Assembly (NCBI GenBank): GCA_902791885.1
Contig: CADAXO010000027.1
Coordinates: 1-16,624 of the forward strand
Direction of reading: 5' to 3'
Source: Oscillospiraceae bacterium
GTDB taxonomy: Bacteria; Bacillota_A; Clostridia; Saccharofermentanales; Saccharofermentanaceae
DNA: 16,624 nucleotides
Below the pieces are notes generated by a model. It had not been told where the DNA came from, did no database searches, and saw nothing but the letters and a program-made list of their open reading frames with translations. The translations under genes were made by a program, and so were the position numbers. Of this stretch, positions 5,070 through 13,857 are shown piece by piece; the stretch's first letter is position 1; every line of letters begins with the position of its first letter.

Positions 5070-6230
5070 ATGGCTAAGAAGAAGGAAGTTAATGAGGAGC
5101 CTCGCGATAACGTTCTTGACGCTATCAAGATGCTTGCGAAGGAAAGGGGCATAGATGAGGAAGAACTCATTAAGGCTGTTGAAGACGGTATCGTTACAGC
5201 ATACAGACGTGAGTTCAGCGGCGGTATCATCGAGACAGTAGAAGCTGAGATCGACCGCGAGACAGGTGAGATCTATGTTTACCAGTTGAAGGAAGTTGTT
5301 GACGAGGTTGAAGATCCTACCAATGAGGTTTCCCTTGAGGAAGCTCAGGCTGCAGATCCCGATGTTGAGCTCGGTGACTCTCTCGAGTACGGTCTTGATG
5401 TTAAGGACCTCGGAAGACTTGCTGCTACAGCCGCTAAGAGTGCTATCTCCCAGAAGGTAAGAAGTGCTGAGTATAAGAGGATCAATGACGAGTACTCCGG
5501 AAAGATCGGAGAGCTTGCAACGGGAACAATCATCCGTAAGGATGCCAAGAATGTCTATGTTGATATCGGACATGCTGAGGCTGTTCTTCCCAGAAACGGT
5601 CAGATGAGAGGCGAGACTTACGAGACCAACAGGACAATGAAGTTCCTCGTATTAAGAGTTGAGGAGCACAATGACCGTCCTTCAATCACAGTATCCAGAA
5701 CGGATGCAAAGCTTGTAGAGAAGCTTTTCGAGCTTGAGATACCTGAAGTAAAGTCAGGCGAAGTTCTTATCAAGGGCGTAACAAGAGAGCCCGGATCAAG
5801 ATCCAAGGTTGCTGTTTACTCAAGAGACGAGAATATCGATGCTAAGGGTTCCTGTGTAGGTCCCAGAGGTCAGAGAGTACAGACTATCATGAACGAGCTC
5901 GGAGGAGAGAAGATCGACATCATCGATTGGAACGAAGATCCCGCACTCTTCATAAGTGAAGCTTTACAGCCCGCAAAGGCAGTAAGAGTCGATACAGAGA
6001 TCACAACTAAGGAAGACGGCCATCAGGAGCGTTATGCCAAGGTTATCGTTCCCGATCAGCAGTTCAATCTTGCTATCGGAAGATCCGGACAGAACGTAAG
6101 ACTTGCCGCTCACCTTACAGGATACAAGATCGACATCAAGAGAGAGTCTGAGGATGCAAGTGAGGCAACAAAGTCTGTTATCGACAAGTTTACTGTTGCC
6201 GAGCAGGAAGAGGGAGACGAGGAAGCGTAA
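5070..6230 (+). CDS. nusA: Transcription termination/antitermination factor NusA
   Basis: A 386-residue NusA of the short Firmicute form, without the extra C-terminal acidic repeats of enterobacteria. It has an N-terminal polymerase-binding domain (1 to about 130), an S1 domain (about 145-212, GTIIRKDAKNVYVDIGHAEA), a KH1 domain with CVGPRGQRVQ, and a KH2 domain with IGRSGQNVRLA. It ends in a short acidic tail (EEGDEEA). NusA binds RNA polymerase and nascent RNA, increases pausing and intrinsic termination, and takes part in rRNA antitermination. GGGAGG lies upstream of ATG 5070 at good spacing. Its TAA overlaps the rnpM ATG (TAATG, 6228-6232), so the two are translationally coupled. It may regulate its own operon through the leader hairpin at 4527-4556. 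Confidence 0.97.
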   Translation: MAKKKEVNEEPRDNVLDAIKMLAKERGIDEEELIKAVEDGIVTAYRREFSGGIIETVEAEIDRETGEIYVYQLKEVVDEVEDPTNEVSLEEAQAADPDVELGDSLEYGLDVKDLGRLAATAAKSAISQKVRSAEYKRINDEYSGKIGELATGTIIRKDAKNVYVDIGHAEAVLPRNGQMRGETYETNRTMKFLVLRVEEHNDRPSITVSRTDAKLVEKLFELEIPEVKSGEVLIKGVTREPGSRSKVAVYSRDENIDAKGSCVGPRGQRVQTIMNELGGEKIDIIDWNEDPALFISEALQPAKAVRVDTEITTKEDGHQERYAKVIVPDQQFNLAIGRSGQNVRLAAHLTGYKIDIKRESEDASEATKSVIDKFTVAEQEEGDEEA

Positions 6231-6514
6231 TGGCAGTTACCCCGAAGAAGCAGCCCCAGAGAATGTGCGTCAGCTGCAGGACCAGACGTGACAAGAAGGA
6301 TCTTATCCGCGTTACGCTTGCAGAAGACGGATCACTTACTTACGATCCTACCGGAAAGCTTCCGGGCAGAGGCGCATATCTTTGTAAGGACGAGAAGTGC
6401 ATTAAGACTGAACTTAAGGCACACCGCATCTTCAAAGGTTTAAAGACAGGTAACAACGATGAGGATCTTAACAAGGTAGCCGAGGAGATTTTGAAGCTTT
6501 GTCAGACGAACTGA
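6230..6514 (+). CDS. rnpM: YlxR-family RNA-binding protein (RnpM)
   Basis: A 94-residue basic protein with the YlxR signature: CVSCRTRRDKKDLIR near the N-terminus, then TGKLPGRGAYLCKDEKCI. The Cys spacing (CxxC, then C...C) is that seen in the family. In Bacillus subtilis YlxR has been reported to bind RNase P RNA and was renamed RnpM; an effect on RNase P here is inferred from that. It starts inside the nusA stop codon and overlaps ylxQ by 16 bases, so the three genes form a tight block between nusA and infB, the usual location. Confidence 0.93.
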   Translation: MAVTPKKQPQRMCVSCRTRRDKKDLIRVTLAEDGSLTYDPTGKLPGRGAYLCKDEKCIKTELKAHRIFKGLKTGNNDEDLNKVAEEILKLCQTN

Positions 6515-6822
6515 ACATCTTAAGGTTCTTAGGCCTCGCGGCCAGAGCGGGGAAGGTGATATCGGGTTACGACCAGGTAGAGTCTTCCATCCGTAAAGGA
6601 ACAGTCAAGCTTCTTATAATCTCCAAGGATATATCGAAGAACACGCTCTCGCGTCTGCTCGATATAGGTGCCAAGGAAGATATAGCAATGCCGGATGCTT
6701 ACAGTTTCTCCACCAAGTTCGACTTGGGAAAGGCGATAGGCAAGCCGGACAGAGCGATCGTAGCTGTTACGGATCAGGGGTTCGCGGATAAGCTTTCCGC
6801 AGAACTGTCTAAGGTAGATTAA
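6499..6822 (+). CDS. ylxQ: L7Ae/L30e-family protein YlxQ
   Basis: A 107-residue protein with the L7Ae/L30e fold: FLGLAARAGKVISGYDQVESSIRKG at the start (two adjacent stretches), then VKLLIISKDISKNT and the C-terminal AIVAVTDQGFADKL. Family members bind kink-turn RNA; the YlxQ target is not established. I take TTG 6499 as start because no ATG or GTG lies before the conserved NILRFLGLAARAG and a GAGGAG site sits 11 bases upstream. It overlaps rnpM by 16 bases and is followed 18 bp later by infB, the conserved order of this operon. Confidence 0.92.
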   Translation: MSDELNILRFLGLAARAGKVISGYDQVESSIRKGTVKLLIISKDISKNTLSRLLDIGAKEDIAMPDAYSFSTKFDLGKAIGKPDRAIVAVTDQGFADKLSAELSKVD

Positions 6823-6840
6823 TTAGGAGGATATTCATTA

Positions 6841-9654
6841 ATGAGTGAGAATTCCGATAAGGATAATAAGCCTCAGGTAACGAGCAAGGGTGTCTCGGGT
6901 ACCAAAGAGCTTAAAGTAAGACGAGTTCATAAGAAGAAGTCCGAACCTGCAGCTGAAGAGCAGGTAAAGGCTCCTGTTGAGAAGGCAGCCGTAAAGGCTG
7001 TTGAAGCTGAACCCGTCAAGGCGGTCGAGCCTGCAGCTGAAGCTGTTGTAAAGACTGAAGAGAAGAAGGCTTCAAAGACAACGGCTAAGAAGGCTGAGGC
7101 TAAGAAGGAAGTTAAGGAAGAGAAAGCTGAAGAGCCTAAGGTTCAGGTTGAAGAGCCTAAGGAAGAAAAGCCCAAGAAGACTTCAAAGGCAAAGGCTGCT
7201 AAGGAGACTTCCGAAGAAGAGACTAAGGCTTCCGAACCTGCAGCTGCTGCGGTTCCCGAGAAGAAGGAAGAGGAGAAGAAGGAGGAAGCTCCTGCTAAGG
7301 CTCCCGAGAAGACAGAGAAGCCCGCTCCCGAGAAGAAGGAAGAGGCTGCTCCTTCAATTGACAGAACCAAGATATCTTCCGCAGTTGTAGCTATGCCTGA
7401 GACCGTAAGAACTTCAACGATCATTCCCGAGAAGAGATACGGAAACAGAGGCGGCGGATACCAGGGCAATAATTACAGAGGCGGTGCCGCAGGTCAGAAC
7501 AGAGGTCCTAGACCTCAGGGCCAGGGCGGCGGATACAGATCCGGCGGTCCCGGTGCAGGAAGACCTCAGGGCGGATTCGGCAAGGACAAGGATGAGGAAG
7601 GCGGCAATAACTATACCGCTCAGAGAAGACCTTCCAAGCCGAAGACAGATGCGCCTATCGAAGAAGTAAAGAAGAGCAGATCTTCATATGCAGAGAAGTC
7701 CGCTTTCGATAAGAAGCACGACGACAGAGACCGCGAGAGAACCGGTAACAATAACGATAAGAGACTGAAGAACAGAGGCGGTCAGTATAACGGCCGTATG
7801 TCTTCGGGTGACGACGAGTATGATGATTATTCATACGGCAGAAAGAAAAAGAAGAAGAGTTCTTACGAGGAGTCTGTTGCTGAGATTCAGGCTATCACTG
7901 ATATCCAGATCCCTCCTTTCATCACAGTAAAGGACTTCGCTGAAGGTATCGGCAAGAAGTCTTCTGATGTTATCAAGGAACTCATGATCAAGCTCGGTGT
8001 TATGGCTACCATCAACCAGGAGCTCGACTTTGATACTGCATGTCTTCTCGCTGACGGCTTCGGTATCAATGCAACGTTGCTCGAGGAGAAGACAGAGGAG
8101 GATATCCTCTTTGATGATGACGATACACTCATCACAGAGAACATGGAGACAAGACCTCCCGTAGTTGTAGTTATGGGTCACGTTGACCACGGTAAGACTT
8201 CATTGCTTGATAAGATCCGTGCTTCATCCGTTGCATCGGGCGAGGCCGGCGGTATCACACAGAAGATCGGTGCTTACACCGTTAGAGTTAAGGGAAGACA
8301 GATCACATTCCTCGATACACCGGGCCACGAAGCTTTCACCACGATGAGAGCAAGAGGTGCTCAGGTAACGGATATCGCTATTCTCGTTGTAGCTGCAGAT
8401 GACGGTGTCATGCCCCAGACTATCGAGGCTATCAATCACGCTAAGGCTGCGGGTACTGAAATTATCGTAGCGATCAACAAGATCGATAAGCCGGGTGCCA
8501 ACCCCGATAAGGTTAAGCAGGAACTGACTCAGTACGAGCTCATCCCTGAGGAGTGGGGCGGTTCCACTATCATGGTTCCCGTTTCCGCTAAGAAGGGCGA
8601 AGGTATCGATGACCTCCTCGAGAATGTTCTCCTTGTAGCTGATGTTCTTGAGCTTAAGGCAGACCCCAAGAGACAGGCAAAGGGTACGGTTATCGAGGCT
8701 CAGCTTGATAAGAACAGAGGTCCTGTTGCTACCGTTCTCGTTCAGAGAGGTACATTGAAGCAGGGTGATTCCGTAGTCTGCGGCGCTATGATCGGTAACA
8801 TCAGAGCTATGTACGACGATAAGGGTGAGACCATCAAGAGGGCCGGTCCTTCGATCCCTTGTGAGATCTTAGGTCTTCCTGAAGTTCCTTCCGCAGGCGA
8901 GACTCTCTATGCGGTTAAGGACGAGAAGATGGCAAGACAGCTTGTTGAGAAGAGAAAGATCAAGCAGCGTGAGGAGCACATCAGAAAGAGCTCCAGAATG
9001 AGTCTTGAGAATCTTGCAACTCAGATGGCTGAGGGTAACATCAAGGATCTCAACCTCATCGTTAAGGCTGATATTCAGGGCTCCGTCGAGGCTGTTACAC
9101 AGTCCTTCGAGAAGCTTTCTAACGACGAAGTACGTGTTAAGGTTATCCACGGTGCCGTCGGTGCTATCAACGAGTCCGATATCGTTCTCGCTGACGTATC
9201 CAACGCGATCATCATCGGATTTAACGTACGTCCTAATGCGATCATCACAGATAAGGCTAAGGAAGCCGGCGTTGAGATCAAGCTTTACGACGTTATCTAT
9301 AAGGCTACCGAGGACATCGAAAAGGCTATGAAGGGTATGCTCGAGCCTACATTCGAAGAGGTTGTTCTCGGACACGCTGAGATCCGTGAGCTGTTCAAGG
9401 TCTCAGGCGTAGGTACGATCGGCGGATGTTATGTAACAGACGGTAAGATCATCAGAAACTGCGGTGTCAGAATCCTTAGAAACGACATCGTTATCCATAC
9501 AGGTGAACTTGCTTCACTCCAGAGACTCAAGGATTCCGTAAAGGAGGTCAACTCCGGATTCGAGTGCGGTCTTTCTATCGCTAACTACAACGACATTAAA
9601 GTCGGCGATACTATCGAAGCGTTCACAAGCCAAGAGGTAGAAAGAGATGCGTAG
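6841..9654 (+). CDS. infB: Translation initiation factor IF-2
   Basis: A 937-residue IF2. GTPase motifs are complete: GHVDHGKT (446-453), DTPGH (492-496), NKID (546-549) and SAK (from 582). Before them lies the conserved IF2N domain (about 355-430, [20 protein letters not shown]). The first ~340 residues are disordered: Lys/Ala/Glu/Pro repeats to about residue 180, then a Gly/Arg/Gln/Asn stretch with RGG-type motifs (about 200-265), then charged sequence with five consecutive Lys (in GRKKKKKS). The C-terminal domains that bind fMet-tRNA are present. IF2 brings initiator tRNA to the 30S subunit and promotes 50S joining. AGGAGG (6825-6830) sits ten bases before ATG. The gene overlaps rbfA by 8 bases. 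The N-terminal repeats are normal for Clostridia, though here they are long and rich in Gly. Confidence 0.98.
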   Translation: MSENSDKDNKPQVTSKGVSGTKELKVRRVHKKKSEPAAEEQVKAPVEKAAVKAVEAEPVKAVEPAAEAVVKTEEKKASKTTAKKAEAKKEVKEEKAEEPKVQVEEPKEEKPKKTSKAKAAKETSEEETKASEPAAAAVPEKKEEEKKEEAPAKAPEKTEKPAPEKKEEAAPSIDRTKISSAVVAMPETVRTSTIIPEKRYGNRGGGYQGNNYRGGAAGQNRGPRPQGQGGGYRSGGPGAGRPQGGFGKDKDEEGGNNYTAQRRPSKPKTDAPIEEVKKSRSSYAEKSAFDKKHDDRDRERTGNNNDKRLKNRGGQYNGRMSSGDDEYDDYSYGRKKKKKSSYEESVAEIQAITDIQIPPFITVKDFAEGIGKKSSDVIKELMIKLGVMATINQELDFDTACLLADGFGINATLLEEKTEEDILFDDDDTLITENMETRPPVVVVMGHVDHGKTSLLDKIRASSVASGEAGGITQKIGAYTVRVKGRQITFLDTPGHEAFTTMRARGAQVTDIAILVVAADDGVMPQTIEAINHAKAAGTEIIVAINKIDKPGANPDKVKQELTQYELIPEEWGGSTIMVPVSAKKGEGIDDLLENVLLVADVLELKADPKRQAKGTVIEAQLDKNRGPVATVLVQRGTLKQGDSVVCGAMIGNIRAMYDDKGETIKRAGPSIPCEILGLPEVPSAGETLYAVKDEKMARQLVEKRKIKQREEHIRKSSRMSLENLATQMAEGNIKDLNLIVKADIQGSVEAVTQSFEKLSNDEVRVKVIHGAVGAINESDIVLADVSNAIIIGFNVRPNAIITDKAKEAGVEIKLYDVIYKATEDIEKAMKGMLEPTFEEVVLGHAEIRELFKVSGVGTIGGCYVTDGKIIRNCGVRILRNDIVIHTGELASLQRLKDSVKEVNSGFECGLSIANYNDIKVGDTIEAFTSQEVERDA

Positions 9655-10051
9655 GAACAGGGCCGAGATTGTCGGCGATGAGATGAGAAAGGTCATGCAG
9701 GATATCATAAGCAATGAGCTGAAGGACCCCAGGGTTCCCCTGCTGACTTCCGTCACTCAGGTCAAGATGACCCGTGATCTGTCTCATGCCACTGTCTTCG
9801 TATCTGTATTCGGAAACGAACACGACAAAAAGGAGGCCCTTGACGCCATTTCCGGCGCCACGGGCTTTATCCGTTTCCAGATGTGCAAGAGGATCAATCT
9901 CCGTCTTGCCCCCGAGCTTCACTTTAAGATAGACAACACTCTCGATGAGGCTGCCCGTATGGATGCCATAATCGACAGGGTCAAGGCTGAAGATAAGGCC
10001 AAGCGTGAAGAACTCGGCATAGAGGAAGAAGACGGTTCCGAAGAGGGTTGA
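9647..10051 (+). CDS. rbfA: Ribosome-binding factor A
   Basis: A 134-residue protein with the single KH-like RbfA domain: [20 protein letters not shown] at the start, [20 protein letters not shown], then [10 protein letters not shown] and the conserved [16 protein letters not shown] segment. It ends in an acidic tail (EEEDGSEEG). RbfA binds 16S rRNA near helix 1 and takes part in late 30S assembly and cold adaptation. The ATG lies inside the end of infB, nine bases after AGAGG (9633-9637), so it is translationally coupled. It lies between infB and nrnA as in many Firmicutes. Confidence 0.96.
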   Translation: MRRNRAEIVGDEMRKVMQDIISNELKDPRVPLLTSVTQVKMTRDLSHATVFVSVFGNEHDKKEALDAISGATGFIRFQMCKRINLRLAPELHFKIDNTLDEAARMDAIIDRVKAEDKAKREELGIEEEDGSEEG

Positions 10052-10056
10052 AACAG

Positions 10057-11109
10057 ATGAAGGATCGTTATATCGAAGGCGCAGAAAGAATGGCTAAGCA
10101 CATCATTGCCGAAGCTTCCAAGCTTAAGGACAGTGACGGTGCTGTTCTTGTGTTCCCTCATAAAAGCGTAGACGGTGACTGCATCGGTTCTTCCTGTTCC
10201 GTTGCATCCCTGATAAGAAAGCTCGGAGGTAATGCATGGGTCTGTATGCCTGAAGAATTACCCGAGAATATGGGCTTTCTGAATGTTGAGGATCTGTTGT
10301 TCTATCCGTCAGCAGACTTTGCCGACGGCGATATGTATGTCAACGGCAAGCATTACGATACCGCATTCTCTGTTGACTGTTCGGAAGGTCACAGAATGGG
10401 GGATAACTGCCGCATATTCGAAGTGTATGAAGATGCGCTGGATATCGACCATCATGAGGTTTCTCATCTTGAGACTGATTCCAAGTGGATCGATCCCGGT
10501 TCCTCATCTGCATGCGAGATGGTCTTCTATGTGGCATGTAAAGTCGCTGAACTTACGGGCAATCCTCTTAATGAGATGATCGATCAAAGAACTGCCAAGT
10601 GCCTTATGGCCGGGCTTGTTACGGATACAGGAAGATTTACTTATTCCAACACGCGCCCCGAGACACTTGAAAGCGCCGGAATCCTTATGGAACTGGGAGG
10701 CGATATTACCGAGGTCTGCTACAATCTTTTCGATCTTAAGACCCCTTCTGAGTTCGCTATATCTTCCGCAGCCTGTTCTTCAGCGAAGTTTTACTGCGAA
10801 GGTAAGCTTGCGATAGTAACGGTTACTTCCGAGATGTTCAGGAAGTATCAGGCAGGACACGATGAGATATCTGATGTCGTCTCGAGACTTCGCGACGTCG
10901 GCGGAGTTGAATTCGCCTGCGTATTAAGAGAGACCGGCGATAACACCATAAGGGCCAATTTAAGATCTAAGACCAGCTTCGACTGTTCGCTGTTCGCAGA
11001 GGCTTACGGAGGCGGCGGTCATAAGAGAGCCGCGGGCTTCACGGTAACGGACAGGGATATCAATGATCTCGCCCAAGAGATAATAAGAGAGGCTTCCAAG
11101 CTTTTATGA
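10057..11109 (+). CDS. nrnA: Bifunctional oligoribonuclease / pAp phosphatase NrnA (DHH family)
   Basis: A 350-residue DHH/DHHA1 phosphoesterase. Motifs in order are the metal-binding SVDGDCIGS, a second site in SVDCSE, the DHH box DIDHHEVS, TDTGRF, and the C-terminal substrate loop YGGGGHKRAAGF. NrnA proteins degrade 2-5 nt RNAs and convert pAp to AMP, in the cytoplasm. I choose ATG 10057, nine bases after AGAGGG (10042-10047); an in-frame TTG at 10048, overlapping the rbfA stop, is the alternative and adds three residues. The gene ends in ATGA overlap with truB. It is a normal member of this operon in Firmicutes, where nanoRNA turnover accompanies RNA-processing genes. Confidence 0.94.
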   Translation: MKDRYIEGAERMAKHIIAEASKLKDSDGAVLVFPHKSVDGDCIGSSCSVASLIRKLGGNAWVCMPEELPENMGFLNVEDLLFYPSADFADGDMYVNGKHYDTAFSVDCSEGHRMGDNCRIFEVYEDALDIDHHEVSHLETDSKWIDPGSSSACEMVFYVACKVAELTGNPLNEMIDQRTAKCLMAGLVTDTGRFTYSNTRPETLESAGILMELGGDITEVCYNLFDLKTPSEFAISSAACSSAKFYCEGKLAIVTVTSEMFRKYQAGHDEISDVVSRLRDVGGVEFACVLRETGDNTIRANLRSKTSFDCSLFAEAYGGGGHKRAAGFTVTDRDINDLAQEIIREASKLL

Positions 11110-12008
11110 TCCCCGAAGGTATCATACTTCTCGACAAGAAAGAGGGCATCACTTCGATGGCCTCCGATAATTTCATCAAAAGGACAATGGGTACGCGTAA
11201 GGTCGGTCACAGCGGAACTCTTGATCCGTTTGCCACGGGACTTCTTCCGGTTTTCACGGGCAAGGCTTTAAAGGTCATGCGCTATACCGATGATTACGAT
11301 AAGGCTTATGACTGCACTGCCGTGTTCGGCATCAGGACTTCTACGATGGATCCCGAGGGAGAGGTAACGGCTTCTTCTGTACTTACGGGTTCGCCTGAGG
11401 AATTTGATGCGATAAGGGATGCTTTCGAGAAGCTTTCACACATAACATCACAGGTTCCCCCGAAGTTCTCGGCAAAGAAGATCGACGGCAGAAAGGCTTA
11501 TGACCTCGCGCGAAAAGGCGTTGAGATAGAGATGCCTTCGCATCCCGTTAAGATCCATTCTCTTACCGTAAATGACATGAGGTTTGACGATGGGAAGATA
11601 TATGCCGACATAAGCGTAGCCTGCTCGAAAGGCACATACATCAGATCCATATGTGACGACGCTGGAGAACTTACTGGATTTCATGCACATGCCCTTAACT
11701 TAAGAAGGACAAAGGCCGGACCTTTTGATATTAAAGATGCTTATACGGAGGAGCAGATCTCGGAACTTGTAAGTAAAGAAGATTATTCTTTCGTAATCCC
11801 GAGGGAGAAGTGCCTTACAGGTATGCCGAGGATCGGACTTTCCTTATCCCAGTTCGAAGATGTAAAGCTTGGAAAGAAAATATCTTCCGACAGCTTCTCA
11901 GACGCTTCGGAAGGCGAGCGTGTTGCCGCTTTCAGGAATGAGGAACTGGTTGCCGTTCTGTATAAAGAAGGCACGGTAATGAGAATAGAAAGGATGCTTT
12001 ATACTTGA
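11106..12008 (+). CDS. truB: tRNA pseudouridine(55) synthase TruB
   Basis: A 300-residue TruB. The catalytic Asp is D40 in HSGTLDPFATGLLPV, preceded by the family start GIILLDKKEGITSM. KRKVGH-like TRKVGH, QVPPKFSAKKIDGRKAYDLAR and CSKGTYIRSICDD mark the rest of the catalytic domain. A C-terminal region of about 60 residues resembles the PUA-like tail. TruB converts U55 to pseudouridine in the T-loop of tRNAs. The ATG overlaps the nrnA stop (ATGA) and its own TGA overlaps the ribF TTG, so it is coupled on both sides. Length and motifs are complete. Confidence 0.97.
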   Translation: MIPEGIILLDKKEGITSMASDNFIKRTMGTRKVGHSGTLDPFATGLLPVFTGKALKVMRYTDDYDKAYDCTAVFGIRTSTMDPEGEVTASSVLTGSPEEFDAIRDAFEKLSHITSQVPPKFSAKKIDGRKAYDLARKGVEIEMPSHPVKIHSLTVNDMRFDDGKIYADISVACSKGTYIRSICDDAGELTGFHAHALNLRRTKAGPFDIKDAYTEEQISELVSKEDYSFVIPREKCLTGMPRIGLSLSQFEDVKLGKKISSDSFSDASEGERVAAFRNEELVAVLYKEGTVMRIERMLYT

Positions 12009-12961
12009 CCGGAATTCTTACGACAGTCTGCTATCTTGATACGCTTCCCTATCTTCATAAGGGAAGAGCGGTAGCATTGGGTTTCTTCGATGGGATCCAC
12101 ATGGGACATAAGCAGATAATAAGACAGACCGTAAAGACCGCGGCTTTAAACGGGCTGACTTCGACCGTTATGACGTTTATCAATTTCGATAAAAGCGGCG
12201 AGGGTCTTCTTACGACGATAGAAGAGAAGCGCGAAATCCTTTCAGGGTTAGGCGTAGATGAACTTCTCGTTCTGGACTTTGATTCTGTGAAGGATATGAA
12301 GGCTGAAGATTTTCTTTATGAGATCATCCTTATGAAGCTTAATTCTGTTGCTTTGTTCGCAGGCAACGATTACCGATTCGGTCAGAAGGCATCGGGTGAT
12401 TCCGAGTTTCTCCGTTCGTTCGGAGAAAGCCGCGGAATGGAAGTTAATATTTTCGAAGATAAGTTATACGGAGAAGAGGGAAGAAGGCTCTCATCCACAT
12501 GGCTTCGCGAAGCTGTGACGGAAGGAAATGCGGAACTATATGCAGAGCTTTGCGGCGGAACTCCTTTCTCTTACTCGGGTATGGTAGTTCACGGAAGACA
12601 GCTTGGAAGAGAACTCGGTTTCCCTACGGCTAATATAAATATCCCCGAAGATAAGATCAGGGTAAAAAGAGGCGTGTATGTGTCGCGCGTGATGCTCGGC
12701 AGCCGTAAGCTTTACGGAGTGACAAATGTAGGCTTAAGGCCTACCGTAAATGACCTTTCCGAAGTGACGGATGTGGCTGAGACTTATATCTTTGATACTG
12801 ACGAAGACCTGTACGGAGCAAGGATCAAAGTGGAGCTTTTAAACTTCATTAGACCCGAGCAGAAGTTCGGTTCCGTGGAAGAGCTTGCAGAGCAGGTCAA
12901 TGATGATAAAGAAAGTGCAAAGACATGGCTTTCAAAAAGGGGTATAATCCTTAATCGTTAG
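12005..12961 (+). CDS. ribF: Bifunctional riboflavin kinase / FAD synthetase RibF
   Basis: A 318-residue protein with both RibF domains. The N-terminal FAD synthetase has the HIGH-like GFFDGIHMGH (26-35), GNDYRFGQKASGD, and SSTWLREAV. The C-terminal riboflavin kinase, from about residue 188, has GRQLGRELGFPTANI, GVYVSRV and NVGLRPTVND, and the closing FIRPEQKFGSVEELAEQV. It turns riboflavin into FMN and FAD. Start is TTG 12005 overlapping the truB stop, with AAAGGA about 11 bases upstream; no in-frame ATG precedes the HIGH-like motif. The 3' end of the gene contains a promoter-like sequence (12920-12948) that may serve lgt. Confidence 0.96.
   Translation: MTGILTTVCYLDTLPYLHKGRAVALGFFDGIHMGHKQIIRQTVKTAALNGLTSTVMTFINFDKSGEGLLTTIEEKREILSGLGVDELLVLDFDSVKDMKAEDFLYEIILMKLNSVALFAGNDYRFGQKASGDSEFLRSFGESRGMEVNIFEDKLYGEEGRRLSSTWLREAVTEGNAELYAELCGGTPFSYSGMVVHGRQLGRELGFPTANINIPEDKIRVKRGVYVSRVMLGSRKLYGVTNVGLRPTVNDLSEVTDVAETYIFDTDEDLYGARIKVELLNFIRPEQKFGSVEELAEQVNDDKESAKTWLSKRGIILNR
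12920..12948 (+). promoter_or_regulatory. Candidate internal promoter for lgt-rodA
   Basis: AAGACA (12920-12925) and a perfect TATAAT (12943-12948) are 17 bases apart, inside the end of ribF and about 40 bp before lgt. The -35 matches TTGACA at four of six bases. It would let the envelope genes be transcribed apart from the nusA operon. Confidence 0.45.
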
Positions 12962-12985
12962 AGAGGAAATAACAGAGGATAATAT

Positions 12986-13855
12986 ATGACTAATGATGTG
13001 ATTCGTTTCCCGTTTCTCGGGATCACGATAGAAGTTGATCCGGTAGCATTCTCCATCGGTTCATTCGAAGTATACTGGTACGGTCTTCTTATAGGACTCG
13101 GTATGCTTTTGTGCGGCGTTCTTGCAGTAAAGCAGGCGAAGGCCAATAAGTTCTCGGAAGATCTTGTATATGACGTTCTTCTGGTCTCACTGCCTTCGGC
13201 GATCATCGGTGCGAGACTATACTATGTCTTCTGTGAGTGGAGCTACTATTCTCAGGATCTTTCACGCATCTTCGATACACGTTCCGGCGGACTTGCAGTT
13301 TACGGCGGCGTCATCGGAGCTTTCCTCGGCACATTCATAATGACAAAGATCAGAAAGATCCCTTTCTCGACTGTTGCGGATTACTGTGTAGTCTATATCC
13401 CTCTCGGACAGGCTATAGGACGCTGGGGCAACTTCTTCAATCAGGAGTGCTTCGGCACTACTACGACACTTCCCTGGGGTATGACTTCAGACAAGATCTC
13501 AAGTTATCTTGCAGCTAACTGCCCGGACTTGGATCCATCAATGCCAGTTCATCCCACATTCCTTTATGAGTCGCTTTGTACACTTACGCTCTTCGTTGTG
13601 CTTCTCATCGTAAGAGAGGCCAGTACAAGAAGATGGGACACAACATGCGTTTACATGATCTTGTACGGAATCGTAAGGTTCTTCATCGAGGGACTCCGCA
13701 CAGATTCACTTTATATAGGCAGCACGGGGATAAGAACATCCCAGCTTCTTTCTTTGATACTCGTCTTTGCAGGCTTTGCCGTTGTACTCGTATCACACCT
13801 GAAGGAGTGGGAGCGCCTTCCTCTTCCCGAGAAGGTATTTAAGAAAAAAGCCTGA
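12986..13855 (+). CDS. lgt: Prolipoprotein diacylglyceryl transferase
   Basis: A 289-residue polytopic membrane protein of usual Lgt length with about seven hydrophobic segments. Signature residues are in FEVYWYGLLIGLG near the start, SGGLAVYGGVIGA, and the core motif GQAIGRWGNFFNQE (141-154), followed by HPTFLYES and EGLRTDSLY near the C-terminus. Lgt moves diacylglyceryl from phosphatidylglycerol to the lipobox Cys of prelipoproteins in the plasma membrane. AGAGGA (12974-12979) lies six bases before ATG. The gene is 24 bp after ribF and 2 bp before rodA. It ends in a short basic tail (FKKKA). Confidence 0.96.
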   Translation: MTNDVIRFPFLGITIEVDPVAFSIGSFEVYWYGLLIGLGMLLCGVLAVKQAKANKFSEDLVYDVLLVSLPSAIIGARLYYVFCEWSYYSQDLSRIFDTRSGGLAVYGGVIGAFLGTFIMTKIRKIPFSTVADYCVVYIPLGQAIGRWGNFFNQECFGTTTTLPWGMTSDKISSYLAANCPDLDPSMPVHPTFLYESLCTLTLFVVLLIVREASTRRWDTTCVYMILYGIVRFFIEGLRTDSLYIGSTGIRTSQLLSLILVFAGFAVVLVSHLKEWERLPLPEKVFKKKA

Positions 13856-13857
13856 TC

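Noticed and set aside
4995..5573. 192-codon open frame on the minus strand within rimP/nusA
   Set aside because: It lies wholly over well-supported genes, has no ribosome site, and its composition mirrors the codon bias of the + strand genes.
7000..7350. Possible tandem DNA repeat or CRISPR-like array
   Set aside because: The repetition comes from Lys/Ala/Glu codons of varying order; there are no fixed-length repeats with unique spacers.
7143..7469. Ser/Ala/Phe-rich minus-strand frame and Arg-rich plus-strand frame in infB
   Set aside because: Both are by-products of the repeated GAG/AAG/GCT codons in the IF2 extension.
8869..9375. 168-codon open frame on the minus strand in infB
   Set aside because: It is antisense to the conserved C-terminal part of IF2, has no recognisable domain, and is best explained as a shadow of infB.
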